In this document: one piece after another, positions 21,804 to 29,565 of the stretch
Position numbering within the stretch: the first letter of the stretch is position 1
How the letters are laid out: the number at the start of each line of letters is the position of its first letter
DNA from: a virus
Virus record (IMG/VR): IMGVR_UViG_3300042904_000032
Location: 1-50,947 of that record
DNA length: 50,947 nucleotides
Direction: 5' to 3' (one strand)
Program-made: the position numbers and the translations under genes
The notes under the pieces: model-generated
What the model saw: the letters and a program-made list of their open reading frames with translations, nothing else
Told to the model about the DNA's origin: nothing
Databases searched by the model: none

Positions 21804-22394
21804 TCACGATTGGACCTGTTCCACATAAGCATTGACAAAAGCCTGAATCTTTTCAGCGTCTTCGCTGGTGTCCGAATTCTTGGCGAGCCATTTAACAAGC
21901 TTCACCATGAACGGGTCGGGTTTGCGGCCACGGGCCTCAGATTCCTTGAACCCACGTGCAACCTGCACAACAAGGTCAATGGAAAGATTCTCAGGGTCCT
22001 TCACCTTGAAATGATCCACCAAAGTCTCGTAGTCCATCCCGGACGTGAGAGCCTTAGCAATGGTGGTGAGTTGGGAAATCCTGACCGTTGCGGTGGCTAC
22101 AGCCCTACCCAGCACCTTCTTATCAATATCGGTGAGTTCCAAGAGTTCAGCAGTCTTCTGCTTGCGCCATGCCTTAAATGCATCAAGGAAGGCTTGCCGG
22201 GCTTCAATAGTCATCGTGAACATACGGTGACACATTTGATTCCAGCTTGTTTGATGCGTCATGCAGAGAGCAATGGCCTCTTGACACATCATGTTCCCAG
22301 CCACACGGTCGTCATACGGCACCGTTTGAACGGGAGAGGATTGCGCGGGAGTCATACCACCTTCAGCGATGTCGGCCATAGTAGTTTGCAGCAT
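21804..22394 (-). CDS. Unknown early protein (196 aa)
   Basis: The largest of the early unknowns (196 aa). It has several helical blocks (RMFTMTIEARQAFLDAF, then TDIDKKVLGRAVATATVRI, and MVKLVKWLAKNSDT) and is methionine-rich near the N-terminus. A good ribosome site (GGAGATAG) precedes ATG 22394. It is the first gene after the 670-bp leader that holds a boxA-like site and a promoter, so it may be a regulator or a host-takeover protein, but this is position-based inference only. Confidence 0.7.
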   Translation of the reverse strand: MLQTTMADIAEGGMTPAQSSPVQTVPYDDRVAGNMMCQEAIALCMTHQTSWNQMCHRMFTMTIEARQAFLDAFKAWRKQKTAELLELTDIDKKVLGRAVATATVRISQLTTIAKALTSGMDYETLVDHFKVKDPENLSIDLVVQVARGFKESEARGRKPDPFMVKLVKWLAKNSDTSEDAEKIQAFVNAYVEQVQS

Positions 22395-22721
22395 TTTCTA
22401 TCTCCAAGGGTTAAAAGAACAAACTAGAGCATTCCGATTTAAATGCTCTATGTTGCCCTCTTACGAGAGCCTTGATGGGAAGGCTTGCGAATCTCCCGAT
22501 TGGCAAGGGACGGATGAATAGCGTTACGAACGTTAATTCTGCTAATCAGCCAGTTTTACATGGTGGCGGTTTCTGTAGACGGGTTTCGAAGCGCCTTCTC
22601 CCGAAGACTTTTCCCTGTCATCACGCTTGTGCGTGCCCTGCCATGTCGCAGAAGCAGCTAGCTAGCTGCCGTGGCCCCTGTAGGCACTTTGTCACGGTGC
22701 CCAGGGTTTGCGAGCATTAAT

Positions 22722-22733
22722 TGTTAAAGAGGG
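22722..22733 (-). promoter_or_regulatory. boxA-like antitermination element
   Basis: On the minus strand CCCTCTTTAACA matches bacterial boxA (consensus TGCTCTTTAACA, bound by NusB/NusE in rRNA leaders and lambdoid nut sites) at ten of twelve positions. It lies between the proposed promoter at 22.87 kb and the first long early gene. No boxB-like hairpin was confirmed beside it. Confidence 0.45.
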
Positions 22734-22852
22734 GCCTAGTCCTTCGCGTCCTAGCGCTGTGATGCCTATCGCACCAGCCGTGAAGCAAATGATCGACCTG
22801 TTGTTGCGCGATTAACATCCTGTAATACACCTATTGACAAAGGGGATATTTT

Positions 22853-22880
22853 ATTGTAGGCCTTTCGGTAAGCCTTACAA
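22853..22880 (-). promoter_or_regulatory. Putative sigma70 promoter for the early operon
   Basis: On the minus strand TTGTAA (22880-22875), a 16-nt spacer, then TACAAT (22858-22853): four and five matches to the consensus hexamers. It would drive transcription leftward through the boxA-like site into the 196-aa gene and the operon. Confidence 0.45.
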
Positions 22881-22993
22881 AGCCTTGAAAATCGTGCATA
22901 GTTCACATTTTTTCCTCTTGACAAACTAGGGGCCATGATGTAGGGATGGGCATTTTACAAAAAGATTCACATAAAACATTTGGTTACATTAGG

Positions 22994-23031
22994 AATAAAA
23001 AAAGAGGCCAGCCCCCGCTAAGGAACTGGCC
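22994..23031 (-). terminator. Intrinsic terminator after the 84-aa early gene
   Basis: Minus strand: GGCCAG, a 14-nt loop, CTGGCC, then TC and seven T. A clear rho-independent terminator 30 nt after the 84-aa gene's stop. Confidence 0.82.
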
Positions 23032-23061
23032 CCAAAGGCTTGACGCCCAGGGAGGGAAGCG

Positions 23062-23316
23062 TCAGGCCGCTTGCGGCTGCTTCATGGTGTTGATGAGGTG
23101 TTCGACCACTACCAGCTTGGCTTCCACGGCCGAGACAGCTTGCTGTTCCTTTCCGTCGAGCAGCACCTTGTATTCACCAGGGCGAACCTTACTGAAGCGG
23201 GCTTCGTGGTCACCCAGGGTGTAGGGAGTGTTGGCTTGGATCATGGACAGCACAGTGGCTGACGACAGGTTGCCAGCGGCAACGGCTTGCAGGGCGGTGT
23301 TCAGGATCGGATGCAT
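23062..23316 (-). CDS. Small early protein (84 aa)
   Basis: An 84-aa protein with alanine-rich helices (LNTALQAVAAGNLSSATVLS) and a beta segment (RFSKVRPGEYKVLLDGKEQQ) plus a C-terminal helix (AKLVVVEHLINTM). The ribosome site AGGAG lies 6 nt before ATG 23316. It is bounded by terminators on both sides, so it forms its own small transcription unit or is read by antitermination. No family recognised. Confidence 0.72.
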   Translation of the reverse strand: MHPILNTALQAVAAGNLSSATVLSMIQANTPYTLGDHEARFSKVRPGEYKVLLDGKEQQAVSAVEAKLVVVEHLINTMKQPQAA

Positions 23317-23440
23317 CGCTATCTCCTACGGAGCTAGCTCGCCCTATGCACGTTAGGGGGCTAGCAGGGTTGTGGCCGATCACATGATCAACCTAAGAAC
23401 AGAGAGGCAACCTACGTGCCAGCTTCACGTTGTTGTTACA

Positions 23441-23468
23441 CAAAAGAGAAAGCCGCCCGAAGGCGGCC
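23441..23468 (-). terminator. Intrinsic terminator after the 41-aa early gene
   Basis: Minus strand: GCCGCC-TTCG-GGCGGC (stem of 6, loop TTCG) followed by TTTCTCTTTTG. A typical rho-independent terminator 25 nt after the stop of the 41-aa gene. Confidence 0.85.
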
Positions 23469-23492
23469 TGTTTCTGGAACGCAGTGAAGAAA

Positions 23493-23618
23493 CTAGCCAA
23501 CCCAGAGTATCCACCTGTCATGGGTGTTGTCCCAGATATAGAAGAAGTCATTGACGATGCAATAGCTCACATCACGCAGGATGCAATTGGCCGCAAGGGC
23601 CGCGAACTTATAAGCCAC
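23493..23618 (-). CDS. Small early peptide (41 aa)
   Basis: GTG 23618 preceded by CAGGAG (spacing 7) opens a 41-codon frame with aromatic and cysteine residues (MAYKFAALAANCILRDV, then FFYIWDNTHDRWILW). It may be membrane-associated or bind a host protein. The ribosome site and the terminator right after it support a real small early gene. Confidence 0.7.
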   Translation of the reverse strand: MAYKFAALAANCILRDVSYCIVNDFFYIWDNTHDRWILWVG

Positions 23619-23761
23619 GGTGTTTCTCCTGTCAGAGGAAGAGTGATCTAGAACGCATTAGAAAGCTCATAGAGCGCTTTCTGGGGGCTAGGTAAGGGGG
23701 TGGTAGCTTGGGACATAAATAATCGATTGTAGAGGGTTTTAGAGGCCTTCTAGGCCATGTG

Positions 23762-23908
23762 TCAGAAATGGTTGAGGGTGAGGAACGAGTAGGCCAGGTG
23801 CCGTTGGCGTTGGAATCTCACCGGGTCAGCATTCAGCAGCTCATTCACAGCTTCGGTCACAGTGAGCATACCAGCTTGATAGGCCTTACCGATTTCGTTG
23901 AGGGACAT
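23762..23908 (-). CDS. Small early peptide (48 aa)
   Basis: ATG 23908 with GGAG 6 nt upstream opens a 48-codon frame: MSLNEIGKAYQAGMLTVTEA, then a helix and a basic aromatic end. This is the first small gene after the early leader in the transcription direction. No family recognised. Confidence 0.7.
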   Translation of the reverse strand: MSLNEIGKAYQAGMLTVTEAVNELLNADPVRFQRQRHLAYSFLTLNHF

Positions 23909-24067
23909 GATGCGCTCCGGTTGGTTGATGGGTGTATTTAAGCACCCTAAGCTCGGCTTGTCTATTTAATTTTATTAAAAGAGGGGATGAAGATCATAGG
24001 TTTTAACTATGTTTATAGGAGCTGAGCCACTAGGGACTATAAAACAGACAGCCAATCTGTTTATATT

Positions 24068-24093
24068 GATGTCTTTATCATTTGATAAACATC
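24068..24093. repeat. Imperfect inverted repeat (possible operator or hairpin)
   Basis: Left arm GATGTCTTTATCA and right arm TGATAAACATC pair over 11 bases with a two-base bulge and a TT loop. It lies in the early leader near AT-rich direct repeats; a regulator site is possible. Confidence 0.5.
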
Positions 24094-24109
24094 ATCCCAT
24101 TACCCACAT

Positions 24110-24130
24110 TATAATACCAATATAATACCA
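24110..24130. repeat. Tandem direct repeat TATAATACCA (2 copies)
   Basis: TATAATACCA occurs at 24110-24119 and again at 24121-24130, with an 11-nt period, one turn of DNA. It may be a binding site or a -10-like element. Confidence 0.5.
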
Positions 24131-24316
24131 CTTATACCTAGGTAAAGACTCTTTACAGATAGACGACAATGAGACGTTATGTCAAATGGATTAACTCAGA
24201 GGGGGTGGGGAGGGGAAAACTCTGTGGATGGAGAGGGAGGGTAATGCTATTTCTAACATTGCTGCATATTTTTATAAACAAGGGCTGTCTTTCTTCCCTT
24301 GTTGCTCCAGAAAGAG

Positions 24317-24341
24317 ATAAAGAAAAAGGACCCGTAGGTCC
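24317..24341 (-). terminator. Intrinsic terminator in the early leader
   Basis: Minus strand: GGACC-TACG-GGTCC followed by TTTTTCTTT. It lies about 210 nt downstream of the early promoter start and before any early gene. Confidence 0.75.
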
Positions 24342-24447
24342 CTGTTCGTCTAACCGACTCACACCTGCTTTAGCAGGCATATATTTAACTTTAGATAAAT
24401 ATAATCTATGCAACGAAGAAAAATAAAACAAAGCCCCCTTACCCCCA

Positions 24448-24480
24448 CAGTACTTACATGTTACTGGGGTGGATTTACGT
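24448..24480 (-). other. Hairpin downstream of the early promoter, possible attenuator
   Basis: The arms CAGTA/TACTG, extended by ACCCC/GGGGT with a small bulge, form a hairpin whose loop is about 9 nt. On the minus strand it is followed by a G-rich patch and then TTTGTTTTATTTTT. It could be an attenuator or terminator very close to the promoter. Confidence 0.4.
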
Positions 24481-24549
24481 GTCAGTGGTAGTCTCAGTGT
24501 TCAGGAAGAACGGACGTTCCGCACGAAAGAAAATAAAAAGAAGGCCTCT

Positions 24550-24578
24550 ATTATACCAAATAATCGGGGTGTTGTCAA
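24550..24578 (-). promoter_or_regulatory. Consensus sigma70 promoter, leftward (early genes)
   Basis: On the minus strand TTGACA (24578-24573), a 17-nt spacer and TATAAT (24555-24550) match the E. coli consensus perfectly. The expected start is near 24543. Confidence 0.88.
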
Positions 24579-24636
24579 GTTTTTATAAAAATATTTATTA
24601 AAAAGAGTTATTTTTAAGGGAAATCCCCTAAAAGCA

Positions 24637-24665
24637 TTGACAAACGGTTAAAAATGTGCTATAAT
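24637..24665 (+). promoter_or_regulatory. Consensus sigma70 promoter, rightward (terminase and structural genes)
   Basis: TTGACA (24637-24642), 17-nt spacer, TATAAT (24660-24665): perfect consensus. The expected start is near 24672, 21 nt before the small terminase start codon. It lies about 60 bp from the leftward promoter. Confidence 0.9.
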
Positions 24666-24692
24666 CGTGTACATAAAATAAAGGAGCGTGTT

Positions 24693-25193
24693 TTGTATTC
24701 AGATGAGGTTCGTCAACAAGCTGTAACTCTCTATGCTTCCTGGGGAAGCGGGTATAAAGTGTCCAATGCCCTTGGAGTAGATCGTTCTACCATCAAGAAA
24801 TGGATGCGGGAGCCTTGGTGGGAGGAAAAACTCCGGGAACTAAAAACTGAACAACGGGCTGTTCTTACAGAAAAATTAGATAATGTCATTGATAAGTCCT
24901 TGGAAGTTACTCTCGATAGGCTCACCAATGGGGAAAAGGTTTTAAACAATAAAACTGGGGAATTGGTCACTAAGCCGGTAGCTCTACGTGATGCAGCTGC
25001 TGTAGCAAATGGTCTTTTACAACGGAAATCGATCTTGGAAAAGCAGGATCTTGAGGAAACTGTCACCAACATCCCTATGAAAGAAACCTTGGCTATGCTG
25101 GCCACTGAGTTTGCTAAATGGGCTAGAAATCAAACAGGGAAACAAGAAGCCATTGATGTCGAAGTTATTAATGTGACTTCTGAGGAGAATTAA
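24693..25193 (+). CDS. Terminase small subunit-like (DNA-binding, HTH)
   Basis: A 166-aa protein starting with a helix-turn-helix: VRQQAVTLYASWGSGYKVSNALGVDRSTIKKWM, a typical terS or transposase-like DNA-binding fold, followed by long helices (ELKTEQRAVLTEKLDNVIDK) that could form the oligomer core, and an acidic C-terminus (EAIDVEVINVTSEEN). It should bind packaging sites and present DNA to the large subunit. I chose TTG 24693 because AAGGAG lies just upstream. A longer frame starts at ATG 24654, inside the -10 of the promoter, and cannot be translated from that transcript. Confidence 0.8.
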   Translation: MYSDEVRQQAVTLYASWGSGYKVSNALGVDRSTIKKWMREPWWEEKLRELKTEQRAVLTEKLDNVIDKSLEVTLDRLTNGEKVLNNKTGELVTKPVALRDAAAVANGLLQRKSILEKQDLEETVTNIPMKETLAMLATEFAKWARNQTGKQEAIDVEVINVTSEEN

Positions 25194-25496
25194 TTGCCCT
25201 ACATGAAGAATGGAAAACGCGATTATAAGCGTGAAGTAGAGAAATACACCAGTAAGCCTGAAGTTAAAAAGAAACGTGCGGAGCAGAATGCTGCTCGCCG
25301 GGAAATGGAAAAAGCCGGTAAGGTACATAAAGGTGATGGGAAAGATGTAGACCATCGCACTCCGCTGTCTAAGGGAGGCACTAATGATAACTCGAATCTT
25401 AGAGTGGTGCCTAGGTCTAGTAATAGGTCTTTTTCTCGTAATTCTGATGGCAGTCTTAAGTCTCAAACCAGTCGAAAAGAACGGAAGAAAAAATAA
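25194..25496 (+). CDS. HNH-like small protein between terS and holin
   Basis: A 100-aa very basic protein. The core KDVDHRTPLSKGGTNDNSNL followed by RVVPRSSNRSF is an HNH-like signature (DH, then N), a type often seen in phages near packaging genes. HNH proteins beside terminases are known to assist cutting and packaging in some phages (established for HK97 gp74). Start TTG 25194 overlaps the terS stop region, with GAGGAG 6 nt upstream; ATG 25203 is an alternative. Confidence 0.75.
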   Translation: MPYMKNGKRDYKREVEKYTSKPEVKKKRAEQNAARREMEKAGKVHKGDGKDVDHRTPLSKGGTNDNSNLRVVPRSSNRSFSRNSDGSLKSQTSRKERKKK

Positions 25497-25868
25497 ATGG
25501 CACTCCTAGAAACCGCTTTAGCTACTTCCCTTATTCCTGCTGGTATTGATCTCATTAAGGGCCTCTTTGGGGGTATTGCCAGGAAATGGGGAGGTCTTAG
25601 TGTTGATGACGAAATTAAACTCAGCAATGCTCAAGTTGGAAAACTCCAAGCATTGGCAGCATTGGATAACCCTGGTGGGACTCCTAGCCAATGGGTCGTT
25701 AATCTACGTGCTAGCTTCCGTTATATTGCCGCTGCCGTATGTATCTTGGGTGGCACTGCTTTGTTTTTTGTGCATCCTGCACTTGGCGAGCTAGCTGCTC
25801 AACTAGTGTGCATCCCTTTTAGTTTCATCTTTGGGGAACGGATGTATCTTTCAATTAAAGGTAAATAG
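25497..25868 (+). CDS. Holin-like membrane protein
   Basis: A 123-aa protein with hydrophobic segments near the N-terminus (residues 3-27) and two C-terminal spans (IAAAVCILGGTALFFVH, then LAAQLVCIPFSFIFG), separated by a charged part (VDDEIKLSNAQVGKLQAL) and a PSQWVVNLRASFRYI segment. This resembles the GTA/3TM holin family, which puts holes in the inner membrane at lysis. Its position between terS and terL is unusual, as the endolysin is 23 kb away. Confidence 0.68.
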   Translation: MALLETALATSLIPAGIDLIKGLFGGIARKWGGLSVDDEIKLSNAQVGKLQALAALDNPGGTPSQWVVNLRASFRYIAAAVCILGGTALFFVHPALGELAAQLVCIPFSFIFGERMYLSIKGK

Positions 25869-25902
25869 TTTCTGCGGGACACCTCCCGCTCCAAATTAAA
25901 GC

Positions 25903-27396
25903 ATGCTTACAGCACAAGTTATTCAGGGGTTTAGTGCCTCATTATTGCAGCGGAATTTTGATGGGGCAGTTGAAAGCCCCTCTTGTCATTTGGAATGGTG
26001 GGAACTATTCACTAGCAAATACCCACAAGTGGCCATCTCAGCTCCCCGTGGACATGCTAAAAGCACCGCCTGCACTCTGACATATTTACTGGCATGTATG
26101 GTGTTTCGGGAACGCAGTTATGCTTTACTAATCTCGGACACTGTAAGCCAAGCATCTCAGTTCCTTAATGATATTAAGCAAGAACTAACCACAAACGAGA
26201 GACTTATGTCTCTCTTTAAAATTAAAGGTCTTCTTAAAGATACGGAAGACGATGTTATTGTAGAATGCACGGATGGTTACCAGTTCCGAATCACTGCTAG
26301 AGGCTCTGAGCAAAAGCTTCGTGGTTTGAAATGGAACAATAAACGTCCTGACCTTATTGTCTGTGATGATCTGGAAAATGATGAAATTGTAATGAATCCA
26401 GACAGACGAGTGAAGTTTAAGAGATGGTTTTATGGTGCATTAATTCCTTGTAAATCTGTCCACGGTATTATTAGAATTGTAGGTACTATTCTTCATGAAG
26501 ATAGTTTACTTAACAATTTAATGCCTCAGGAATATGATAAGTGGACTAGAAAGAGTGCATTAAAGACTTGGAGTGAGAAGAAAGGTTCATGGATTTCTTA
26601 TAAATATCGGGCCCATAGTGACGATTTTACTTCGATCTTATGGCCTACTCGATATACGAAACAATGGTTCGTTGAAAAACGGGATGATTTCTTTGAGCGG
26701 GGCCTACCTGATGTTTATAGCCAGGAATTCTTAAATGAGCCCATCGATGAAAGCATCGCTTTTTTCAAGAAAGCTGACTTCCATCATCTTACGAAAGACG
26801 ATAAAGACCGTACCGTTAACTACTATATTACCGGCGATTTGGCTATTTCGGAGAAAGAGACGGCTGATTATTCAGTGTTTGTTATTGCTGGAGTTGATGA
26901 AAATAAACAAATCCAGATCCGAAATGTAATCAGAGAGCGTATGGATGGTAGAGAGATTGTAGATACTATTATTACTCTTCAAAAGATTTATAAGCCAGAA
27001 CTCATCGGACTGGAAGAAATGCAGGTATCTAAGGCCATTGGGCCTTTCTTACGAGAAGAAATGCATAAGACCGGTGTCTATCCTAGTATGATGATGCTAA
27101 AACATCAGGGAAAGGACAAGATGGCTAGAGCACGCTCCATTCAGGCCCGTATGCGGGCAGGAGGTGTGAAGTTTGATAAGTCCGGGGATTGGTATAGTAT
27201 TTTAGAAGATGAACTAACTAAATTTCCTCGTGCTACGAGGGATGACCAAGTAGATGCATTTGCATATTTAGGTATGATGCTAGACAGCTTGGTAGAAGCT
27301 CCCACACAGCAAGAACAGGAAGAGGAAGACTATTTAGATGAACTTAGAGAATCTGGACATGAAGCCGCAGGACGTAGCCAATACACCGGCTACTAA
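25903..27396 (+). CDS. Terminase large subunit
   Basis: A 497-aa DNA-packaging motor. ATPase: Walker A APRGHAKST (residues 47-55), Walker B DLIVCDDLE (D155, D156, E158), and the coupling motif VGTILHEDS. Nuclease (RNase H-like): ITGDLAISEKETADYS (D312), LIGLEEMQ, and the C-terminal RDDQVDAFAYLG (D447, D448, D451). Length and order are typical of podovirus terL. It cuts and pumps the concatemer into the head through the portal. The start is ATG 25903 after a 34-nt gap. It overlaps the portal gene by 59 nt. Confidence 0.95.
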   Translation: MLTAQVIQGFSASLLQRNFDGAVESPSCHLEWWELFTSKYPQVAISAPRGHAKSTACTLTYLLACMVFRERSYALLISDTVSQASQFLNDIKQELTTNERLMSLFKIKGLLKDTEDDVIVECTDGYQFRITARGSEQKLRGLKWNNKRPDLIVCDDLENDEIVMNPDRRVKFKRWFYGALIPCKSVHGIIRIVGTILHEDSLLNNLMPQEYDKWTRKSALKTWSEKKGSWISYKYRAHSDDFTSILWPTRYTKQWFVEKRDDFFERGLPDVYSQEFLNEPIDESIAFFKKADFHHLTKDDKDRTVNYYITGDLAISEKETADYSVFVIAGVDENKQIQIRNVIRERMDGREIVDTIITLQKIYKPELIGLEEMQVSKAIGPFLREEMHKTGVYPSMMMLKHQGKDKMARARSIQARMRAGGVKFDKSGDWYSILEDELTKFPRATRDDQVDAFAYLGMMLDSLVEAPTQQEQEEEDYLDELRESGHEAAGRSQYTGY

Positions 27397-29422
27397 TGAT
27401 ACAAGCTATCTGACTAAGAATTATGCTGAAGATCTAGACGACGACAAATTGACTGAAATCGGTCAAGCATGTAAGCGTGGGTTTGATGTTGATTTGGAAA
27501 GTCGAGAAGAGTGGGAAGACTCTTTGGAAGATTGGTTAAAGCTCGCGAAGCAAACTCGAGAGTCAAAGACCTACCCCTGGCCAGATGCTTCTAATGTTAA
27601 ATACCCGTTACTTACCACGGCCGCTATGCAATTTGCGGCCCGGGCTTATCCAAGCTTGGTACCAGCTAATGGTCAACTAGTTAAAAGTCAGGTTATCGGA
27701 AAAGACCCGGACGGGGCTAAGTATGAAAAAGGTCAGCGTATTGCTGACTACATGTCTTATCAAATCCTCCATGAAATGACAGGATGGGAAGAAGACATGG
27801 ACAAGATGTTAATGATGCTCCCCGTTGTTGGATGCATCTTTAAAAAGACTTGGTACGACAAGGGCGACGATATGGTGAAGAGTAAATTTATTCTTCCCAA
27901 GAATTTCGTTGTAAATTATTGGACTACTTGTCTTGAAGAATCAGAGCGTACAAGTGAACTAATTGATATTAGTCCTCGCCTCTTAAAAGAAAAACAGAAT
28001 TTAGGTATTTACCGAGACATTGATCTTGGTTCCCCAATGCCTTTTGATGCAGATATTAGTGGCTATACCTCAGCAGATGAGACTCTTCCATATACTCTTG
28101 TAGAGCAACACACATTCCTAGATCTTGATGATGACGGTTATCGTGAGCCCTACATCGTAACATTTGATGCTTATAACGGCACAGTGCTATCTATCTATCG
28201 GAGACACACAATTGATGATGTCATTCTCAAAGACGATGGTAAATCTGTGGCAAAGATTAAGCCAACTCAAATGTATACCAAATTTGGATTTGTTCCTAAT
28301 CCTGATGGTGGGTTCTATGATATTGGGTTTGGTACTTTACTTGGCCCACTTAATGAGTCAGTTAACACTCTAATTAATCAGCTCATTGATTCTGGCACTA
28401 TTAACAACCTTAATGGTGGCTTCATTGGTAAAGGCCTAAAAATTAAGATGGGAGATAGCACCTTCCGTCCAGGCGAATGGAAACCAGTAAATGCCACCGG
28501 CGATGATCTACGTAAGCAGATTGTTCCTCTTCCTGCGAAAGACCCCTCTTCCGTTCTTTTCCAGCTTATGGGGACTTTAATTACCAGTGGAAAAGAGCTT
28601 GCCAGTGTGGCTGAAATCTTTACTGGAAAGATGCCAGGACAGAATACTCCGGCCACAACTACAATGGCTACTGTCGAACAGGGTATGAAGGTTTTTACGG
28701 CAGTATATAAACGTATCTTCCGCTCATTAGGCGAGGAATTTAAGAAGGTATTCCAACTTAATAAAACTTATCTAGATCCAAATAAATATGTGGCTGTGTT
28801 AGATGACACAGTGGGCCCGGACGATTTTGATAACCAAAGTTATGATATTTGCCCCGGTGCTGATCCTTCAGCAATAAGTCAAAGTGAGAAGTTAATGAAG
28901 GCACAAGGTCTTCTAGAACTACTTCCTTTAATTCCTGGGATGCTTGATCCAATTAAAGTGTATTCTCGTGTATTAGAAGCACAAGAACAGCCTAATTGGC
29001 AAGAATTGTTTACTCCAGAAGTACAGAATACAGGAGCCTTACCTCCTCCTTCACCTGATCCTAAACTTATGGCCATTCAAGCGAAGGTCGAAAGTGATCA
29101 GAAGAAGACGGCTCTGGATTTACAAGCTAAGCAGATGGAAATGGAACTCGCTGGCCGAGATCGTGTTCTCCAAATGCAAATGAAACAACAAGAGCACGCG
29201 CAGAAGATGGAACATCAAGCGCAAAGTGCCCAAGTGAAGGCAGCCAGCGACATTGCTATGTCTAATGTCTATTCTGCCACAGAACGTGCTAAAGGTCAAC
29301 AGCAACTAGTGCAGAAAGACCAACAGCACCATCAGAAAATGACCCAAGTTAAGGAGAGTCAGAAATTATCTCAGAACAAGAACTCCACGAGTGGAGACAA
29401 GACAAAGTCACAAAAGAAGTAA
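27338..29422 (+). CDS. Portal protein
   Basis: A 694-aa head-tail connector of the short-tailed phage type (dodecamer in homologues). Features include the acidic N-terminus, WPDASNVKYPLLTTAAMQFAARAYP, a central NTLINQLIDSGTINNLNGG region that is characteristic of P22/phiEco32-style portals, and a Q/K-rich C-terminal coiled coil (QAKQMEMELAGRDRVLQMQM) that may extend into the head. It follows terL with a 59-nt overlap. The start could be ATG 27338 or 27359; the ribosome site favours the former. Confidence 0.9.
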   Translation: MNLENLDMKPQDVANTPATNDTSYLTKNYAEDLDDDKLTEIGQACKRGFDVDLESREEWEDSLEDWLKLAKQTRESKTYPWPDASNVKYPLLTTAAMQFAARAYPSLVPANGQLVKSQVIGKDPDGAKYEKGQRIADYMSYQILHEMTGWEEDMDKMLMMLPVVGCIFKKTWYDKGDDMVKSKFILPKNFVVNYWTTCLEESERTSELIDISPRLLKEKQNLGIYRDIDLGSPMPFDADISGYTSADETLPYTLVEQHTFLDLDDDGYREPYIVTFDAYNGTVLSIYRRHTIDDVILKDDGKSVAKIKPTQMYTKFGFVPNPDGGFYDIGFGTLLGPLNESVNTLINQLIDSGTINNLNGGFIGKGLKIKMGDSTFRPGEWKPVNATGDDLRKQIVPLPAKDPSSVLFQLMGTLITSGKELASVAEIFTGKMPGQNTPATTTMATVEQGMKVFTAVYKRIFRSLGEEFKKVFQLNKTYLDPNKYVAVLDDTVGPDDFDNQSYDICPGADPSAISQSEKLMKAQGLLELLPLIPGMLDPIKVYSRVLEAQEQPNWQELFTPEVQNTGALPPPSPDPKLMAIQAKVESDQKKTALDLQAKQMEMELAGRDRVLQMQMKQQEHAQKMEHQAQSAQVKAASDIAMSNVYSATERAKGQQQLVQKDQQHHQKMTQVKESQKLSQNKNSTSGDKTKSQKK

Positions 29423-29565
29423 AAGAGGCCCTTTTAATTGATATCCAAGAAAAACTACGAGAAGTTTTATATTGGGATAATGAAAAGCTAAAGTGGCATC
29501 AAGGATATATTCAAGCAATTAATGAAATTGTCGAGGAATATTTTCATATTAAGGAGAAACAGTGA
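29365..29565 (+). CDS. Small helical protein (66 aa); apparent ATT start
   Basis: A 66-codon frame overlaps the portal 3' end and contains no ATG, GTG or TTG at all. TTAAGGAGA, a near-perfect ribosome site, lies 7 nt before ATT 29365. The product (MISEQELHEWRQDKVTKEVK, then helices WDNEKLKWHQGYIQAINEI) resembles short helical proteins encoded in other phages near the portal. Its stop overlaps the GroES-like gene's GTG start (GTGA), so it is coupled. An ATT start is the simplest explanation. Confidence 0.68.
   Translation: MISEQELHEWRQDKVTKEVKEALLIDIQEKLREVLYWDNEKLKWHQGYIQAINEIVEEYFHIKEKQ

Larger units (their letters stand above)
22395..23061. other. 667-bp intergenic leader, no gene
   Basis: No convincing reading frame was found on either strand. 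On the minus strand it holds a terminator for the upstream 84-aa gene (22994-23031), a likely promoter (22853-22880) and a boxA-like sequence (22722-22733). A plus-strand 82-codon frame here looks spurious. The length and these elements suggest a transcribed regulatory leader. Confidence 0.7.
23909..24692. other. Divergent control region (early leader and late promoter)
   Basis: About 780 bp without a convincing gene. It contains divergent consensus promoters (24550-24578 minus, 24637-24665 plus), a terminator on the minus strand (24317-24341), a long inverted repeat (24068-24093), tandem direct repeats (24110-24130) and another hairpin near 24448-24480. A replication origin could also be here, but nothing decisive is visible. 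Confidence 0.75.

Noticed and set aside
21420-22427. A 335-codon plus-strand frame
   Set aside because: It lies opposite the end of the 196-aa gene and several minus-strand genes that have ribosome sites and coupled junctions. No family-like sequence is visible, so it is an antisense shadow.
22834-22862. Plus-strand TTGACA with TAGGCC at 17 nt
   Set aside because: The -10 does not resemble TATAAT and no plus-strand gene follows. A second TTGACA at 22918 has the same weakness.
23640-23715. Short minus frame starting MSQATTPLPSPQ (22 codons)
   Set aside because: No ribosome site and very short; it could be a leader peptide but evidence is insufficient.
24177-24431. An 84-codon minus frame in the control region
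   Set aside because: It covers a terminator hairpin and lacks a ribosome site; the composition is not protein-like.
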